Part shown: one piece after another, positions 22,847 to 35,322 of the stretch
How the letters are laid out: each line of letters starts with the position of its first letter
How positions within the stretch are numbered: the stretch's first letter is position 1
Assembly (NCBI GenBank): GCA_002104945.1
Contig: MCFH01000054.1
Location: 1-64,000, forward strand
Source: Piromyces finnis
Lineage: Eukaryota; Neocallimastigomycota; Neocallimastigomycetes; Neocallimastigales; Neocallimastigaceae
Direction: 5' to 3'
DNA: 64,000 nt
Notes under the pieces: generated by a model
The model's input: the letters and a program-made list of their open reading frames with translations, nothing else
Databases searched by the model: none
What the model was told of the DNA's origin: nothing
Program-made: the position numbers and the translations under genes

Positions 22847-24897
22847 TTACTCCTTATTAGAAATAGTACCAGGACTACCATAAAGAATAGGTGTTAATAA
22901 ATTAATTTTACTTGGTATTTCAGAAAATGTGCTACTGTGATGAAGAGGTGCAATACGATTTGGTTTTCTTCCAACCTTTGGTGGTAAACTGGAATTTGTA
23001 TGAATGGAAGAAGAACCAGACTTTTGAGTAGATGGAAGAAGATGTCTTAAATAAGAGAATGAAGAAGGTGATATAAAGGATGATGAAGGGGTTTCAATAG
23101 GATTAGTGGAAAGACTATCGTTAGATTGACCCTTTTCTGGTTGTAAATGAGACTCACTATTAATGATACCAGCAGCATTTGGTAGACCACTTGAAGAATT
23201 TCTATTGTTATTTTCAATATTTTTGTTAATAAGTTTTTGATATATTTCATCATTGACATTATTCACCGAAGTGGAATGATATTTTTTTCCATCCAAAGAT
23301 ACACTACCACTTTCTTCTCCTTGAAAGAATATTTTTGCTAAATTAGCATTACTATCAATATTAAAATCAATACTACCATTACTTTCTTGGAAAAAAGATG
23401 ATGCATATTCTCTTACTAAACTTTGACTTAATACCATATTGCTAGTCTGACTTACAAAGCTTTCATTAAGAGCATTTTCATAAAGATTATTATTTTGAGA
23501 ATCCTCAATAGAATTGTACCTTTCACCATATGGATTATATATGGTATTATCAACAATATTGGATATATTTTGATAACTACCAGCTTCTTCTTCTTCTTCT
23601 TCTTCTCCAATCTTGCCTTCCCCATGTTTTATATCTTTTCTTTTTATCTTTTTATTCAAGGAATTTGATGATGAAGGATTAATTGAACCATAAGTAGGCT
23701 TTTTTCTAAATTGACTAAAATTGACCGATTTTCTCTTTTTATTAGTACCGGAAGTTTTATTTCTATAAATATTATTGTTTTATATGTATAAAAATTAGAA
23801 AAAAAATATAAACATTAAAACAAGCAAAAAGCAGAATTAATATTATAATATTAAATATTGCTTTTTATCTTATTCACAAAAAAATTAGGTTTTATTCATT
23901 TTATAATACATACTTTTTTAATAAGACGCATAAACGAATAAATTGAATAATATATCTCAATACTATAACACTATTATCAATAATGGCATCACTTTTTGGA
24001 CATTGTTTCTTAGTAACATAGTATATGAATATACATACAGAAACAATAATAATATCTAATATATTCCAAATAGAGTAAAAGTAATACTAAGAATAAAAAA
24101 TATATATATGATATAAATAGGAGAAATTTAATAGGCATAAAAAAAAACATATTTTATTAGAATTTACATAAATATATAAAGTATTGTTATTCTTTCAATA
24201 TTTTTGATCATTAAATCTTTTATTATTTACCTTTCTTTGAGCCAATAAGCGAATAGTTACTTCAATTATTAAGGCAAAAATAATCAAAGCTTCCAAAGCT
24301 AAATGATATTCATTAGTACTATTAATATAAAAATTTAAAATTAGAACTAATATGCATGCTTCATTGTTATTTTTTATTTATAATAATCCTATCTATAAAA
24401 ATATTTATTATTCTATAAACAAAATATTTACCAATCTACAAAACATGACTATTTATAAAGGGAGATGACAATAAATAAATATAAATGTATAGGATTGAAA
24501 AAAAAAAAAAGGTTAATAAATATTTTTATTTTTTAATTACTTTTCGCAAAATAGCTTTAAATGTTTTTAACATTCTTACCAATACAATAGATATTGATGA
24601 TAATATGATAATAAAGATATAATAGTATTGAAAGTATTTTGAGTAGAGAACACGTGTTGCAATATAATTAAATTTTTCCATAAGAGTCATTTGGAAGGTG
24701 GAAGAACTTGAAGAAAAAGAATCTTCAGAATTCAATGAATGACCCGACATATTATCAATTTTATCAATGGATATATTTATTAAAAGTTGGCATCGTTCAT
24801 CATCTTCTTCAATTAATGGTTCATCATTAGTTACAGGTTGTATTAAATCTTCTGTAGAATTTTGAGTATTAACGATTGAATCTTCAATATTTGACAT
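22847..24897 (-). CDS. Voltage-sensor-like four-helix membrane protein (4 exons)
   Basis: Exons on the minus strand: 24897-24580, 24346-24231, 24086-23914 and 23762-22847. Introns 2 and 3 have GTAAAT..TAG and GTATGT..TAG borders and matching phases. At intron 1 (GTAAGA..TAG) the phases miss by one base, so that junction is uncertain. The roughly 505-residue product has an acidic N-terminus, S1 (YYIFIIILSSISIVL onward), S2 in exon 2 (ALEALIIFALIIEVTIRLLA), S3 (IWNILDIIIVSVCIFIYYV) and an S4-like VLRYIIQFIRLCVLLKK, then a long Ser/Asn-rich cytoplasmic tail of about 300 residues with a poly-Glu run. No S5-pore-S6 follows, so it resembles voltage-sensor-only proteins (Hv1 or orphan relatives). 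S4 charges are sparse, so gating and permeation are open. Confidence 0.6.
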
Positions 24898-27799
24898 TTT
24901 TTTTTTAATTATTTATTAAATACAATTGTTATTAAATAAAAAGAGAGTAAAGCGTAATATATATATATATATATTTTTTTTTTCTAAAAATAAATAGTTG
25001 AATATCGGGAATATTTTAAATAATGTACAATAGAAATAATTTAATAAAATATATTCTATTTGATTTTTAAATGTTTTTTTTTTGTTTGTTTGCTTGTTTG
25101 TTTGTTTATTTGTTTGTTCTTTGTTCTTGTTATTCCAAAACTATATAGTACTTTTTTTTTCCTTTTATAATAGTCTTTAACACACGATAAAGACTATAAT
25201 AAGTATGTATTAAAAAAAAGTATTATATAATTTTTAAAAATTATTTTCTAATATTTTATTGTAATTTTTTTTTCAAATATTTTATATTTTTTAATAAATA
25301 TTGAAAGTTTATTCACTTTTAGTATATTCTCTTTTTTTATTTATTCCAAGATATAATTTTTATCTTTTAATAATTAAAAATAGTATACTTTTTTTTTTAT
25401 TTTTCATTTATGTATGTATTATAAAAAAAATAACCTATAAAATATAATTTTATATTATATAAATATTTAAAATGTTGATTATTATAATAATAAATTAAAA
25501 TAAATGACTTTGATAAAATAACAAATACTTTAACTACTTACAGTAAACAAAATATTTACTTGTTCACTAGTTTAATTTTATTTATAAAATTCTATAAATT
25601 AAATATGCAACTATATATATTTTTTCACCTATATATATATCAAGTTTATCTATGAATATAATAAATTGTTATTTATAGGAGGTTTCCTTTAATTTCTATT
25701 GATGTGCTTTAATATTTCAATAACTCTTGTTAACTATATATAAAAATGGAAATGAAATCATTAAAAATATATATATAACAAATCTTTTTTTTGTGAAATT
25801 ATATAATTAAAAAGAAAAATATTAGTATTTGATATACTTTTTTAAAATATATTAAAAATATTTGTAGTTTTTTCTTTAATTAATAAAAAAAAGAAAATTT
25901 TTTTCTTCTTTTTTAAATAACTATTATTAATATCAATTTAGAATTTTTTAAAAAAAATGAAAAAATAAAATATCTTTACTTTTTTCTTTTTCTTTTTTTA
26001 ATAATGAATATATATAATATATTATATATTTTTTTTTCAAATAATCCTTTTATTATGTTTTTATTTGATGAATTTATATATATATATACATAATTTGTTT
26101 TTCTAAAGATTTAATATTTCATCTTTATTGATTATTTATTTCTATTTTTTATTTTTGTTTATTATTTTTCGGTTCAAAATTCTATTGTATTTTTTTTTCT
26201 TCTCTTGGATAGTTATAAAAATAACTATTTTTTTTTTCTTATTTTAACTGTAAAAGAATCTTTTTACAATTTTCTTTTAAACCTTTCAATTTTCTAATCT
26301 TTTTTTTTTTTTTAATTTTATTTTTTTTTTTATTTTTTTAATTTTAATATTTGTTTTTCATTAAAAAAAAATTAATATTTTTTATTTCTTAAATTTTTTT
26401 CTCCATAAAATTATAATATATTAATTATTATATTCAACTATATATTCAAATATATTTAAGTCTATTATGAAATTTAAAACTTTAAAAAAAATATATATTT
26501 TTAATATAAAAATTTATTATTATTAATTTAATATATTTGATAAAATAATAATAAAATATTAATTCCTATTATTATTTAAATTATTAAAATTATTAAATAA
26601 TACTATAAATATTACAATAAAATATTAAAAAGTATCATTTATTAAAAAGGATTTCATTAAAGGATAGTATTGCAAAGATAGTATTTTATCATAGTATTCT
26701 AAAAAGTATTGATAATATCTACACTACTACTGCTACTACTATTGTATAAATTATACTAAAAAGTAATTTTTTTTATCAACTATTACTATTTTTTTTTATT
26801 ATCATAATATTTAAAATCATAAAAGTGAAAAAAAAAAAGTTGAATACTTACTATTTATTATTTCATTTTAATTTTTTCTTTTTTAGTATTAATTAATAAA
26901 AATGGCTAATTAATATTCTTTTTATTCTTTAGTAGCCTAATTCCCTTTTTCTTTAATAATACAGAGTTCAGAATAATATATTTCTTATTATTATAAACCT
27001 TTTAATAATCCTATCCTATATGCCGCTCTATACCGATTGATAGGTTCTTTTGATATATTCTTTTCTTTTTTAAACCAAGATTTATCTTCCAAAAGGCAAA
27101 ATATAGAGAGTTTTGTATGTTAAAAAAAAAGAGAAAAAAGAATTTAAAATTTTCGTACTTTTTCCAAATATTTATAATATTTTTTTTTTAATTATTTTTC
27201 ATTTCCGCTCCTCATCAATAGTTTACACTACCAGAATTTCCTAGTTAAATTAAAAATTTTACCTAAATTTATGGTATGTACTATTTTTAGTATAAAGGAA
27301 AAAATACCAATAACTGTAAAGTGTTTAATCTAATGTTACATCATTTAGTGTTAATCTTTCATAATTTTTACTTTTTTTTTTTCATATAATTATTTGATAT
27401 TTCTATTGATTATATATTATAATATATTGTAATATATTAAATGTTAACAAGTTAATAATAACAAAAATTTCTGTAAATTAATATAATTAAATTTATATTG
27501 AATACATAGATAATGAATATATTAATATAATATATTCATTATCAACTTAACCAAAGTCAAAAGATAGTAAAAAAAAGGAAAGAAGATAAAGAGGAAGGTG
27601 CCTTTTTAAATCTATAGAAAAGAGAAAGATTGACCATTCCACAGCAATATATGCAACGCATATGAGAAAGAAAAAAGAGAAAAGATGGTCATGAAAAAAA
27701 AAATTATATTTTTAACTTGAAAAAAGATGAATGGGATCATTAGGAAAAGTTTAAAATTTTTATTTATTTCATTCATTTAATTATCTATTTATTATTAGC

Positions 27800-28030
27800 T
27801 ATTTATCTAATTTATTATTCATTCATTCAATTATTTATCAACTCTACATTTCATTTATCTAACTTATTATTTATTCATTCATTCAATTATTTATCAACTC
27901 TACATTTCATTTATCTAATTTATTATTTATTTATTCATTCAATTATTTATCAACTCTACATTTCATTTATCTAACTTATTATTTATTCATTCATTCAATT
28001 ATTTATCAACTCTACATTTCATTTATTTTA
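27800..28030. repeat. 56-bp tandem repeat, about four copies
   Basis: The segment CAACTCTACATTTCATTTA recurs at 27839, 27895, 27951 and 28007, exactly 56 bases apart, with ATTCATTCAATTATTTAT preceding each. Copies differ by a few C/T changes. Confidence 0.9.
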
Positions 28031-29395
28031 ATTTATTATTTATCTAGTTTATTAATAATTTATTTATTAAATTCATTTAGTTTATTTATCTAATTTATTA
28101 TTGTTTCATTCATTTATTTCCAACAATTTTTCAATGGTTAAATTTTAAATTTTTATCTTTGGGTAAAAGATTAACTAATTTTTAAAAAAAAAAAAAAGAA
28201 ATTATTAGTTAATAATGTAGGAATGAAACAAAGCGTTGACTTTTTTATAGTTAAAAAAAAAAAAAAAGAAATAATAATGAGAAAAAAGAAAGGAACCTTT
28301 TTTTTAAAAAGTGGTAGTTTTTCTTTTTTTTTTTTTCATTTTCTTATTTGGAGTTTTTTATCTTTTTAATTTAATTTAATGTTAAAAAAAGATAACTTTT
28401 TAATTTATTGATAAGATTTAAGTAAAGGGTTAGATTAATGGAGATGAAAATTAAATCCACAACAAAAGATTAATGAATAAGAATTTTATCTTTTTTTTTT
28501 TTTTTTTTTGATAATACAAACAACATCTTTCAACATCAAATTGCCATGGATTGATTTCTTTTTTTTTTTGTAATAAAAGAATTCTTATTAAGATGTTTCT
28601 TCTTATTTTGATAGGAATAAATGAATAATAAACATTGATATTGATCTTAAGGAATAGAAAAGAATATTATTTTAAAAAATATGGGATTAGAATAAAATTT
28701 ATTAATGAAGAATCTATAGAAATTCATGAATAAAAAAAAAGTAATAATTCTTCATTGAAAGCATTATTATTAACACACTCAAGTTTATATTAATTAAATG
28801 AATGATTTATAAAACTAAATAATTTATAATTATTAATACTAATTAAATAAATGAATGAATATTATAATAATTAAATAAATATAAAAAAGTTGAATTCATT
28901 TTATTAGTAAAATTAGAAAAAGCATTTTTATTAAAGAAAAAACAAAAAAAAAAAAAAGAAATATTATTTTTTATACTTTTACAATGAAATGTGTTTCATT
29001 AAACTGATGGTTAATAATTTACTTGAAACAATTTTATTAGTATTATGGTGTAAAAGTTCAATATAAATAAACTTTGATAAACTTTTTTTTTTCAAAAAAA
29101 AAAAGAATGGCAAAAAAAACTTTACAACTTTATATCATATCATTTATTTTAAAACAACCAAATAGCAACATCATTAACAGAAAACTTTATAGCGTTAAAT
29201 CCCCTAGTTCAAATTTTTTTTTTTTATTTTGATACTATTGTACCTTTTTATGTATAAGATGAATACTTATTCATGCTATAAAAAAAATACTTGTAAAGTT
29301 GTATCATAATTAATTTTTTTTACAAGACTTTCTTTTAACTTCCTCCTCCTCCTCCTCATATCATAGAAGTATTCCTCTTTTCTTTAATAAACATC

Positions 29396-29449
29396 TACAC
29401 ACACACACATACATACATACATGTATACATACATACATACATACATACA
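29396..29449. repeat. AC / ATAC microsatellite
   Basis: A short AC run followed by about ten CATA units; a simple repeat. Confidence 0.9.
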
Positions 29450-31311
29450 CCATCAGCATTGTTTTTTGTTTCCCTTTACTTTATAAATAAATGTAATTTT
29501 CATTTTATATATCATTCATGTGACTATCATTTGACACAATATCTACTTTTATATACATATTACATGATATTACCTAAAAAAGTTATATTACATGAATTGG
29601 GTTTCACGCATTCTGAATTAGTATTGTTATACTATATATGACTTTAATAGTATAGTATATATGGCTAATGATATCATACTATATATTAAATGTATTTATT
29701 ATCAGATTAAAATTTAAATGTATTATGGCTTGTAAAATAAACTATTTATTACTCTTATCATATTTTTTGTGACCCAGTTCTTAGTATATTATAATATTAT
29801 AAAATATAATATAGTATATATATTATATTCTATCTATCATATATTATATTTCAATAGAAGGATTTAAACATGAGTAATCAAAGTTTAAATATTATTAATA
29901 TTTTTTTATTTATTCTAGGATAAAACATATCATATATTAAAATATATTAAAATATATTAAAAATGTTTACAAATGAAATGATTAAAAAAAAGATCAAATT
30001 TCAAAAATAAGAAAAAAAAAATAAAAAAAATAATAATAATAAAATATTTGGTTGTTGTTGGTTTTTTTTTATGCAAATCATATTAATACATTTTGTACAT
30101 TTTTACTATTGTAAAAAGGATAAGGTGACGGTCAAGTTTGAAAGGTTTTTTTTTTCTCTTTTTCATTTTGTTAAAAAAGAAAAAAAAAAGGTTTCTCTTT
30201 CTTTTTTTTTATTTTATTTTATTAGTATTTTAAGTTTTAATAAAGTTTATTAATAAATAAAATTTTAATCTTCAATTTTAATTAATTAAAAAATTGATTA
30301 TTAAAAAAGTTTCAACTTCTTTTTTCTTTTTCTTTTTTTTTTAAAAATCTTTTTTAAAATAAAAGGTAGTAAGAAGAAGGAAAAAAAGTCCACAAAAAAA
30401 AAAAAAAAAGAAAGAAAGCAAAAAAAAGGATTTTTAAAGAAAGAAAAGCATTATTAAATATTATATAAAAATATATATATTTAATTTTCTTTTATTTTTT
30501 CTCTTTTTTTTTTTTTTTTTTGAAAAGGTGATAAAAAAAAAAAAAAAGAGGAGGACTAAAACCTATAAATCTTCTAATTCTATTTAATATATAAAATAAT
30601 TATTATTGACTTTTATATATTAATAAATATTATTTTAGTTTAAAATAATACTATGATAAGGAAAAGTATAAAGTTATAAATAATAGTTTTATAGCTTAAT
30701 TTTTCTTTTTTTTTTTTCATTATAAAAAGAATAGAAGATAAAAATAATATAAAGTAATAATTAAAATAAAAAAAAATAATTATAAAATTAATTGAGACCA
30801 TTTAAAAAACAAAATAAAAAATAAAGTAAATAAAACAAAATATAAATAAACTACTATATATATAGCAATAGTTAATAATTCTTCCAAGTAGAAATACAAA
30901 TATAAAGAAATATAGATATAAAAGAACTATTGGAATGATACTAAAACTATTTTAAATAATTTGTTTGATATTTATAATAACAACGTTTAAAGTATTATCT
31001 TTTAGTTTTTTTTATATATTTTTTATTTACGTACAATTGGAACAATTATTCTAACTAAATTTTGAAATAATAATTTTAATAAGAATAACAAAACATTTAT
31101 TATTAATAAGAACAAATATATATAAGTCAATACAAATAACAATATTCTAATAAAGAGTATTAATAATATAAATTTTATCCAAAACTATAAATTAAAATTT
31201 TTCATAATATAATTATCACAAGAATATATAAAAAAAAAAAAAAAAAAGAAATATATATATTATTACTATCCATATTATCATTATTACATTATTATAACTA
31301 TTAATATCAAT

Positions 31312-33144
31312 ATGAAAAGTAGATACCAAGAAATAATTAATACTATAATTAAAAGAGATGAAGTCGAAAATAATAAGGTAGACGAAAAAGGTGAGGAGGA
31401 ATCTTTGAAAGATACTAATAAATCGACAACATCATCGGATAAGCCTACAAATGAAGTTCAATCTGAAACTACCAAAACTAAATCTGTAGAGGTAGCAACA
31501 ACTTCAACAGTAATACAAACAACTCAAGTTAACATTATACCAACAGCTACTACTACAGAAAATCAATTGACCACCTCAATACCAATGGTTACTGAAACAC
31601 CAATAATTACTAGTACCACAGAAACTATTTCTATTACTACTACTAGTTCTGAAGCTACCGGTAGAGTTATTTCTTTTGATAATAATAAATTACCAAGTAG
31701 TAATAAAACATTTTATATTAGTGTTTTAGCTGTTGTGGGTGGATTCATCATACTAGTTATCATTTTCATTTGTTTCTTAATAAACTATAGAAAAAATAAA
31801 AATAAAAGCAATAAAATACCTACCATGGTTCCTCGTAGCATTTCATTAAATGGTATGGATAATAGAGGATCAATTATTATACCCCATTATTCTAAAGCTA
31901 GAAATAGTCAATTATCCTTCCAAGATGATGCCAATCTTAATGATATTAGTTTCTATTCTAATGCTTCTCGTTTTTCTATGCAACAAATTAATAATACTGG
32001 TGTAAATGACTCACCTGCAAGTCATCAAACCAAATTTTATTCAGATATAAATCACCCACTCACTACAAATATAAATCGCAATAGCTTTAACGGTAATCGT
32101 CCCATGAGTTACAATCAAGCCAGTCCAGGAAATATTAGTAACTCTCCTTTAATGAATGCTAATTTTGCATCCCCTATCCTAAGTCGTAATAGAAATATAA
32201 ATAGTGGCAGCATAAATCAAAATCATCATTGGTCTATTTCATCTAGTGCTCATCTTAGTTCACCATCTCATCGATCAAGCTACCAAAACGGATTACAAGG
32301 TAGTCATGAAAGTATTCTTCCTATCGCAAGTGATAAGATGGAAATTGATGAGGATACAGACATTGTCAATGATATCAATAATGCATTACCATCCTTGGTT
32401 ATAGAAAATGGAGACATTACTTCTTTTTCAAAAAATCTTGAAAAAAATAATATTCTTCGATCATCCACATTAGAATCAAACTATTTAAATCAATCTAGTT
32501 TTTCTTCCTACAGACAAGATAATCATAGTAATAGTCGAGTAATCTCTCCAAGAATCGAATCCCTTAATATGAAAAGTTCCATGATCATGGAGGGTTATCA
32601 TCTTGATCGTTCTGATCGTTCGCCCATGATGGAATCCAGTTCTCCATTAAAATATACGGATATGGATCGATCTTTTCCAACCATTCCTAAACGTAATTCC
32701 TCTTATATTGCCAGTCCACATCTTTCTAATGTTAATGCCAATTATTATGGACATGGGGATGAATCCTTCTTTTCAAATGATCATTCTCTTGCTATATCGA
32801 CAAATCAAGTCATTCCAAAAATCATTGAACCTAATATTATTATCGAACCAATGGTACCAGAAATTATGGAAACCGTTTCGTCTAATCCAACAGATTCTAT
32901 TCATCAAAATATAGAGGATGGTTCAACAAAGAATTTATTACCAATTAATATAATGGAAAGACCTGTTTCCTTCCCACAGGTAAAGCCATCTCATATATCA
33001 GAGGAATTTAATTCTTCAAGACCTAATTCATTCCAAGAATCTAATAATGCTAAAATTAAAACGCTCAAGGAAGAAAATCCAAATTATTTAAAACCTTATG
33101 TGTCCAATATAATTGAAGATGAAGAAGTCATGAAAAATATATAA
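31312..33144 (+). CDS. Single-pass membrane protein with Ser/Thr-rich ectodomain
   Basis: 610 residues in one exon. Residues 35-115 are very rich in Thr/Ser, as in O-glycosylated stalks; 133-159 form one strong membrane segment (FYISVLAVVGGFIILVIIFI) followed by a basic stop-transfer YRKNKNKSNK; and 170-610 is a long Ser/Asn-rich, probably disordered cytoplasmic tail with many SP and RxxS sites. The layout recalls fungal cell-surface sensors of the Mid2/Wsc kind or mucin-like receptors, but no conserved head domain is present and homology is not claimed. No signal peptide follows the ATG. The frame stays open for some codons upstream of it, so a 5' exon with a signal sequence may be missed. 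KR occurs at residues 14-15. Confidence 0.75.
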   Translation: MKSRYQEIINTIIKRDEVENNKVDEKGEEESLKDTNKSTTSSDKPTNEVQSETTKTKSVEVATTSTVIQTTQVNIIPTATTTENQLTTSIPMVTETPIITSTTETISITTTSSEATGRVISFDNNKLPSSNKTFYISVLAVVGGFIILVIIFICFLINYRKNKNKSNKIPTMVPRSISLNGMDNRGSIIIPHYSKARNSQLSFQDDANLNDISFYSNASRFSMQQINNTGVNDSPASHQTKFYSDINHPLTTNINRNSFNGNRPMSYNQASPGNISNSPLMNANFASPILSRNRNINSGSINQNHHWSISSSAHLSSPSHRSSYQNGLQGSHESILPIASDKMEIDEDTDIVNDINNALPSLVIENGDITSFSKNLEKNNILRSSTLESNYLNQSSFSSYRQDNHSNSRVISPRIESLNMKSSMIMEGYHLDRSDRSPMMESSSPLKYTDMDRSFPTIPKRNSSYIASPHLSNVNANYYGHGDESFFSNDHSLAISTNQVIPKIIEPNIIIEPMVPEIMETVSSNPTDSIHQNIEDGSTKNLLPINIMERPVSFPQVKPSHISEEFNSSRPNSFQESNNAKIKTLKEENPNYLKPYVSNIIEDEEVMKNI

Positions 33145-33587
33145 AAAAAAAAAACATAAATATACAAAAAAAAAAAAAAAAAAAATAAAAGAAACTATTT
33201 TTTAATTAAAAAAAAAAAACTAAACAAATTTACTTTTTTTTTTTTTTTTAATAAATCATCATTTTAAACAATATATTCATCATTATTTGTATTTTTTTTC
33301 TTAATAACCCCTTCTCCCTTCTACCATTTTTTTTAATACCATATAATTACAATATATAAATGCGATAAAAAGAAAAAAAGTATAGTTTTGTATATACTTT
33401 TAAAAAAATAAAAGAAAAAAAAAGTAATAATTACTATTTTTTATTATTAGTATACTATAGAAAAAGATAATATATAATTACTTAAAAAAATGATATTTTG
33501 TTTTTTTTTTTAAACTTTTAATTTTTTTTTTTTTTTTTTTTGCATTAACCCAATAATAAATATTTTTTATTTAATAGATAAAAGTGC

Positions 33588-33589
<2 letters not shown>

Positions 33590-33642
<53 letters not shown>
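33590..33642. repeat. (TTA)n microsatellite
   Basis: About 17 trinucleotide units, 3' of the single-pass membrane protein gene. Confidence 0.9.
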
Positions 33643-33643
<1 letters not shown>

Positions 33644-34158
33644 TACACACATTTTATTACTTTTCTATGGATAGCATTGCATTATTTGTAGATAACAATT
33701 CTAGGCAATGGATCATAGTTTGTAAAATAACAACCAAAAAAAAAAAAAATTTACTAAAAGAATAATCATAAATTATTATTTATGCATTATAAAATAAAAA
33801 TAGTTATGTATATATAGTTTATAGATGTGATAGTTATTGTCAATGAATTCTAAAGTTATTTATAACCATCTTTTTTCTTTTATATATTTTTATCTATATA
33901 AAAAGATTAAAAAAAAAAAAAAAAGAATCATTCGACCATAAGTATTGTATCTATAAAATAAAAAAAAATAAAAATAAAAAATAGTAATAATAATAGGTAA
34001 AAAAAAAATATAAAGTTTTTCCTTTTTCTAAAACTTTTATTAAAAGCTTTTGTATGAATTATAATAAAAAATAAAAAAATACTAAACCAAACCAAACCAA
34101 ACCATGTGTTTTATTATTTACTTTTTTTTTATTAAATAAAAAAGAGTCATTCTCCTTC

Positions 34159-34368
34159 ATGACAATAATAAAGAATAATACCAAAACTAATACCAATAAT
34201 AATGAAATTAGGATTGCCGTCTTACCACTCACTCATCCTTTTTTTTTTTCTCCATTTTTTAAAACCATGAATCAATTAAGTGGTTACACAAAATTTTATG
34301 TTTGTTTGACTTTACTTTTTTTGATTTTTTACCCTTCCGCTAATACTAAAATTAATATTAAAAGTTGA
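34159..34368 (+). CDS. Possible small protein or first exon with signal-like helix
   Basis: A 69-codon frame with an ATG start. From the internal Met at 34267 it reads MNQLSGYTKFYVCLTLLFLI then FYPSANTK, which looks like a signal peptide or anchor. Base composition is a little less AT-biased than the surroundings. No partner exon could be joined with confidence. It may be a small secreted protein, the first exon of an undetected gene, or chance. Confidence 0.25.
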   Translation: MTIIKNNTKTNTNNNEIRIAVLPLTHPFFFSPFFKTMNQLSGYTKFYVCLTLLFLIFYPSANTKINIKS

Positions 34369-35322
34369 GAAAAAAAAATAATAAAAATAATGATGGATTC
34401 CAACAATTTTTTTTATCGTTAGAGAATAGTCAATACAAAAAAAAATAGAGTTTTTAACGAAATAAAAACGAAAAAGGATCGATTATAATACTTTTTTAAA
34501 GTTACACAAACAATGCATAGAATAAAAATTTTTTTTTCATTTTTCTGAAACAAAAAAAAACAAACAAAAAAAATATTATCAAAAAAAAAAAAAAAAGATG
34601 ATAAAAAATAAATATGCATTTATATATTTTAAACTATTAAAGTAGTAATGCTTTACTATATACTTTTTTTTTATACCATCATCATTTTTATTTTCTTATG
34701 AAGAAACTTTTCACTTCTTTCCACCATAATACTAAGAAAGGTAACAAAAAAAAAATTTTTTTTTAAACTTTTTTAAATTAAAATTTTAAATTAAAATTTT
34801 TGTCTATTTTTAATATATATTAATATATTACAAATATACTCTAATATATTATAAAATGAGGAAAATATTATTTAAAATGAATGAATGAATAAATAAATAA
34901 CTAATAATCTGAATGAATGAATAAATAATAAAGTAAATAAAAGTAAATAGATGGATAAATAGATTAATAAATAGATAAATAATGGTATAAACTATGAATA
35001 AATAAATGAATGTGTAGATAAATGTATGGGTGGATAATCGAAATTTGAAAAGGAAAAGAAAAAAAAATTTTTTATTTTCCAAGTAAAAAACAATTCACTC
35101 AAAATTAAAAAAAAAAAAAAAGAATCAATAATAAAAAAAGAGATTTTCAAAAATAAAAAAACTTAATTCATTAAAAATGAATTAATTTTATTTAAAATAA
35201 ACAATAAAAAAAAAAAGAAAAAAAAAAAAGAAAAGAAAAAATAGAAAAAAAATATAGACACCATAAAATAATATAAAATAATAATACAAAATAATAAAAT
35301 TATAAAGGTATATATATCAAAG

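Larger units (their letters stand above)
24898..31311. other. 6.4 kb gene-poor AT-rich span
   Basis: No supportable coding exon on either strand. It holds many A/T tracts, a GTTT run near 25083-25125, a 56-bp tandem repeat (27800-28030), a CCT run near 29342, an AC/ATAC microsatellite (29396-29449), and AT-rich palindromic sequence near 29630-29690. Less AT-biased islands at 27000-27120, 27545-27700 and 29150-29215 show no frame and no tRNA-like boxes; they could be unrecognised UTR or ncRNA parts. The last 750 bases may be the 5' UTR of the gene at 31312. Confidence 0.6.
33145..35322. other. AT-rich intergenic span
   Basis: Contains long A/T tracts and an ATT microsatellite (33590-33642). 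The one coding-like patch is 34159-34368 (separate entry). The rest holds nothing recognisable. Confidence 0.55.

Noticed and set aside
27800-28030. CRISPR-like array
   Set aside because: The 56-bp units are contiguous with no unique spacers, and the genome is eukaryotic; it is a minisatellite.
29150-29230. Possible tRNA (TAGTTCAAAT resembling a B box)
   Set aside because: No matching A box, no acceptor stem complement and no cloverleaf could be drawn.
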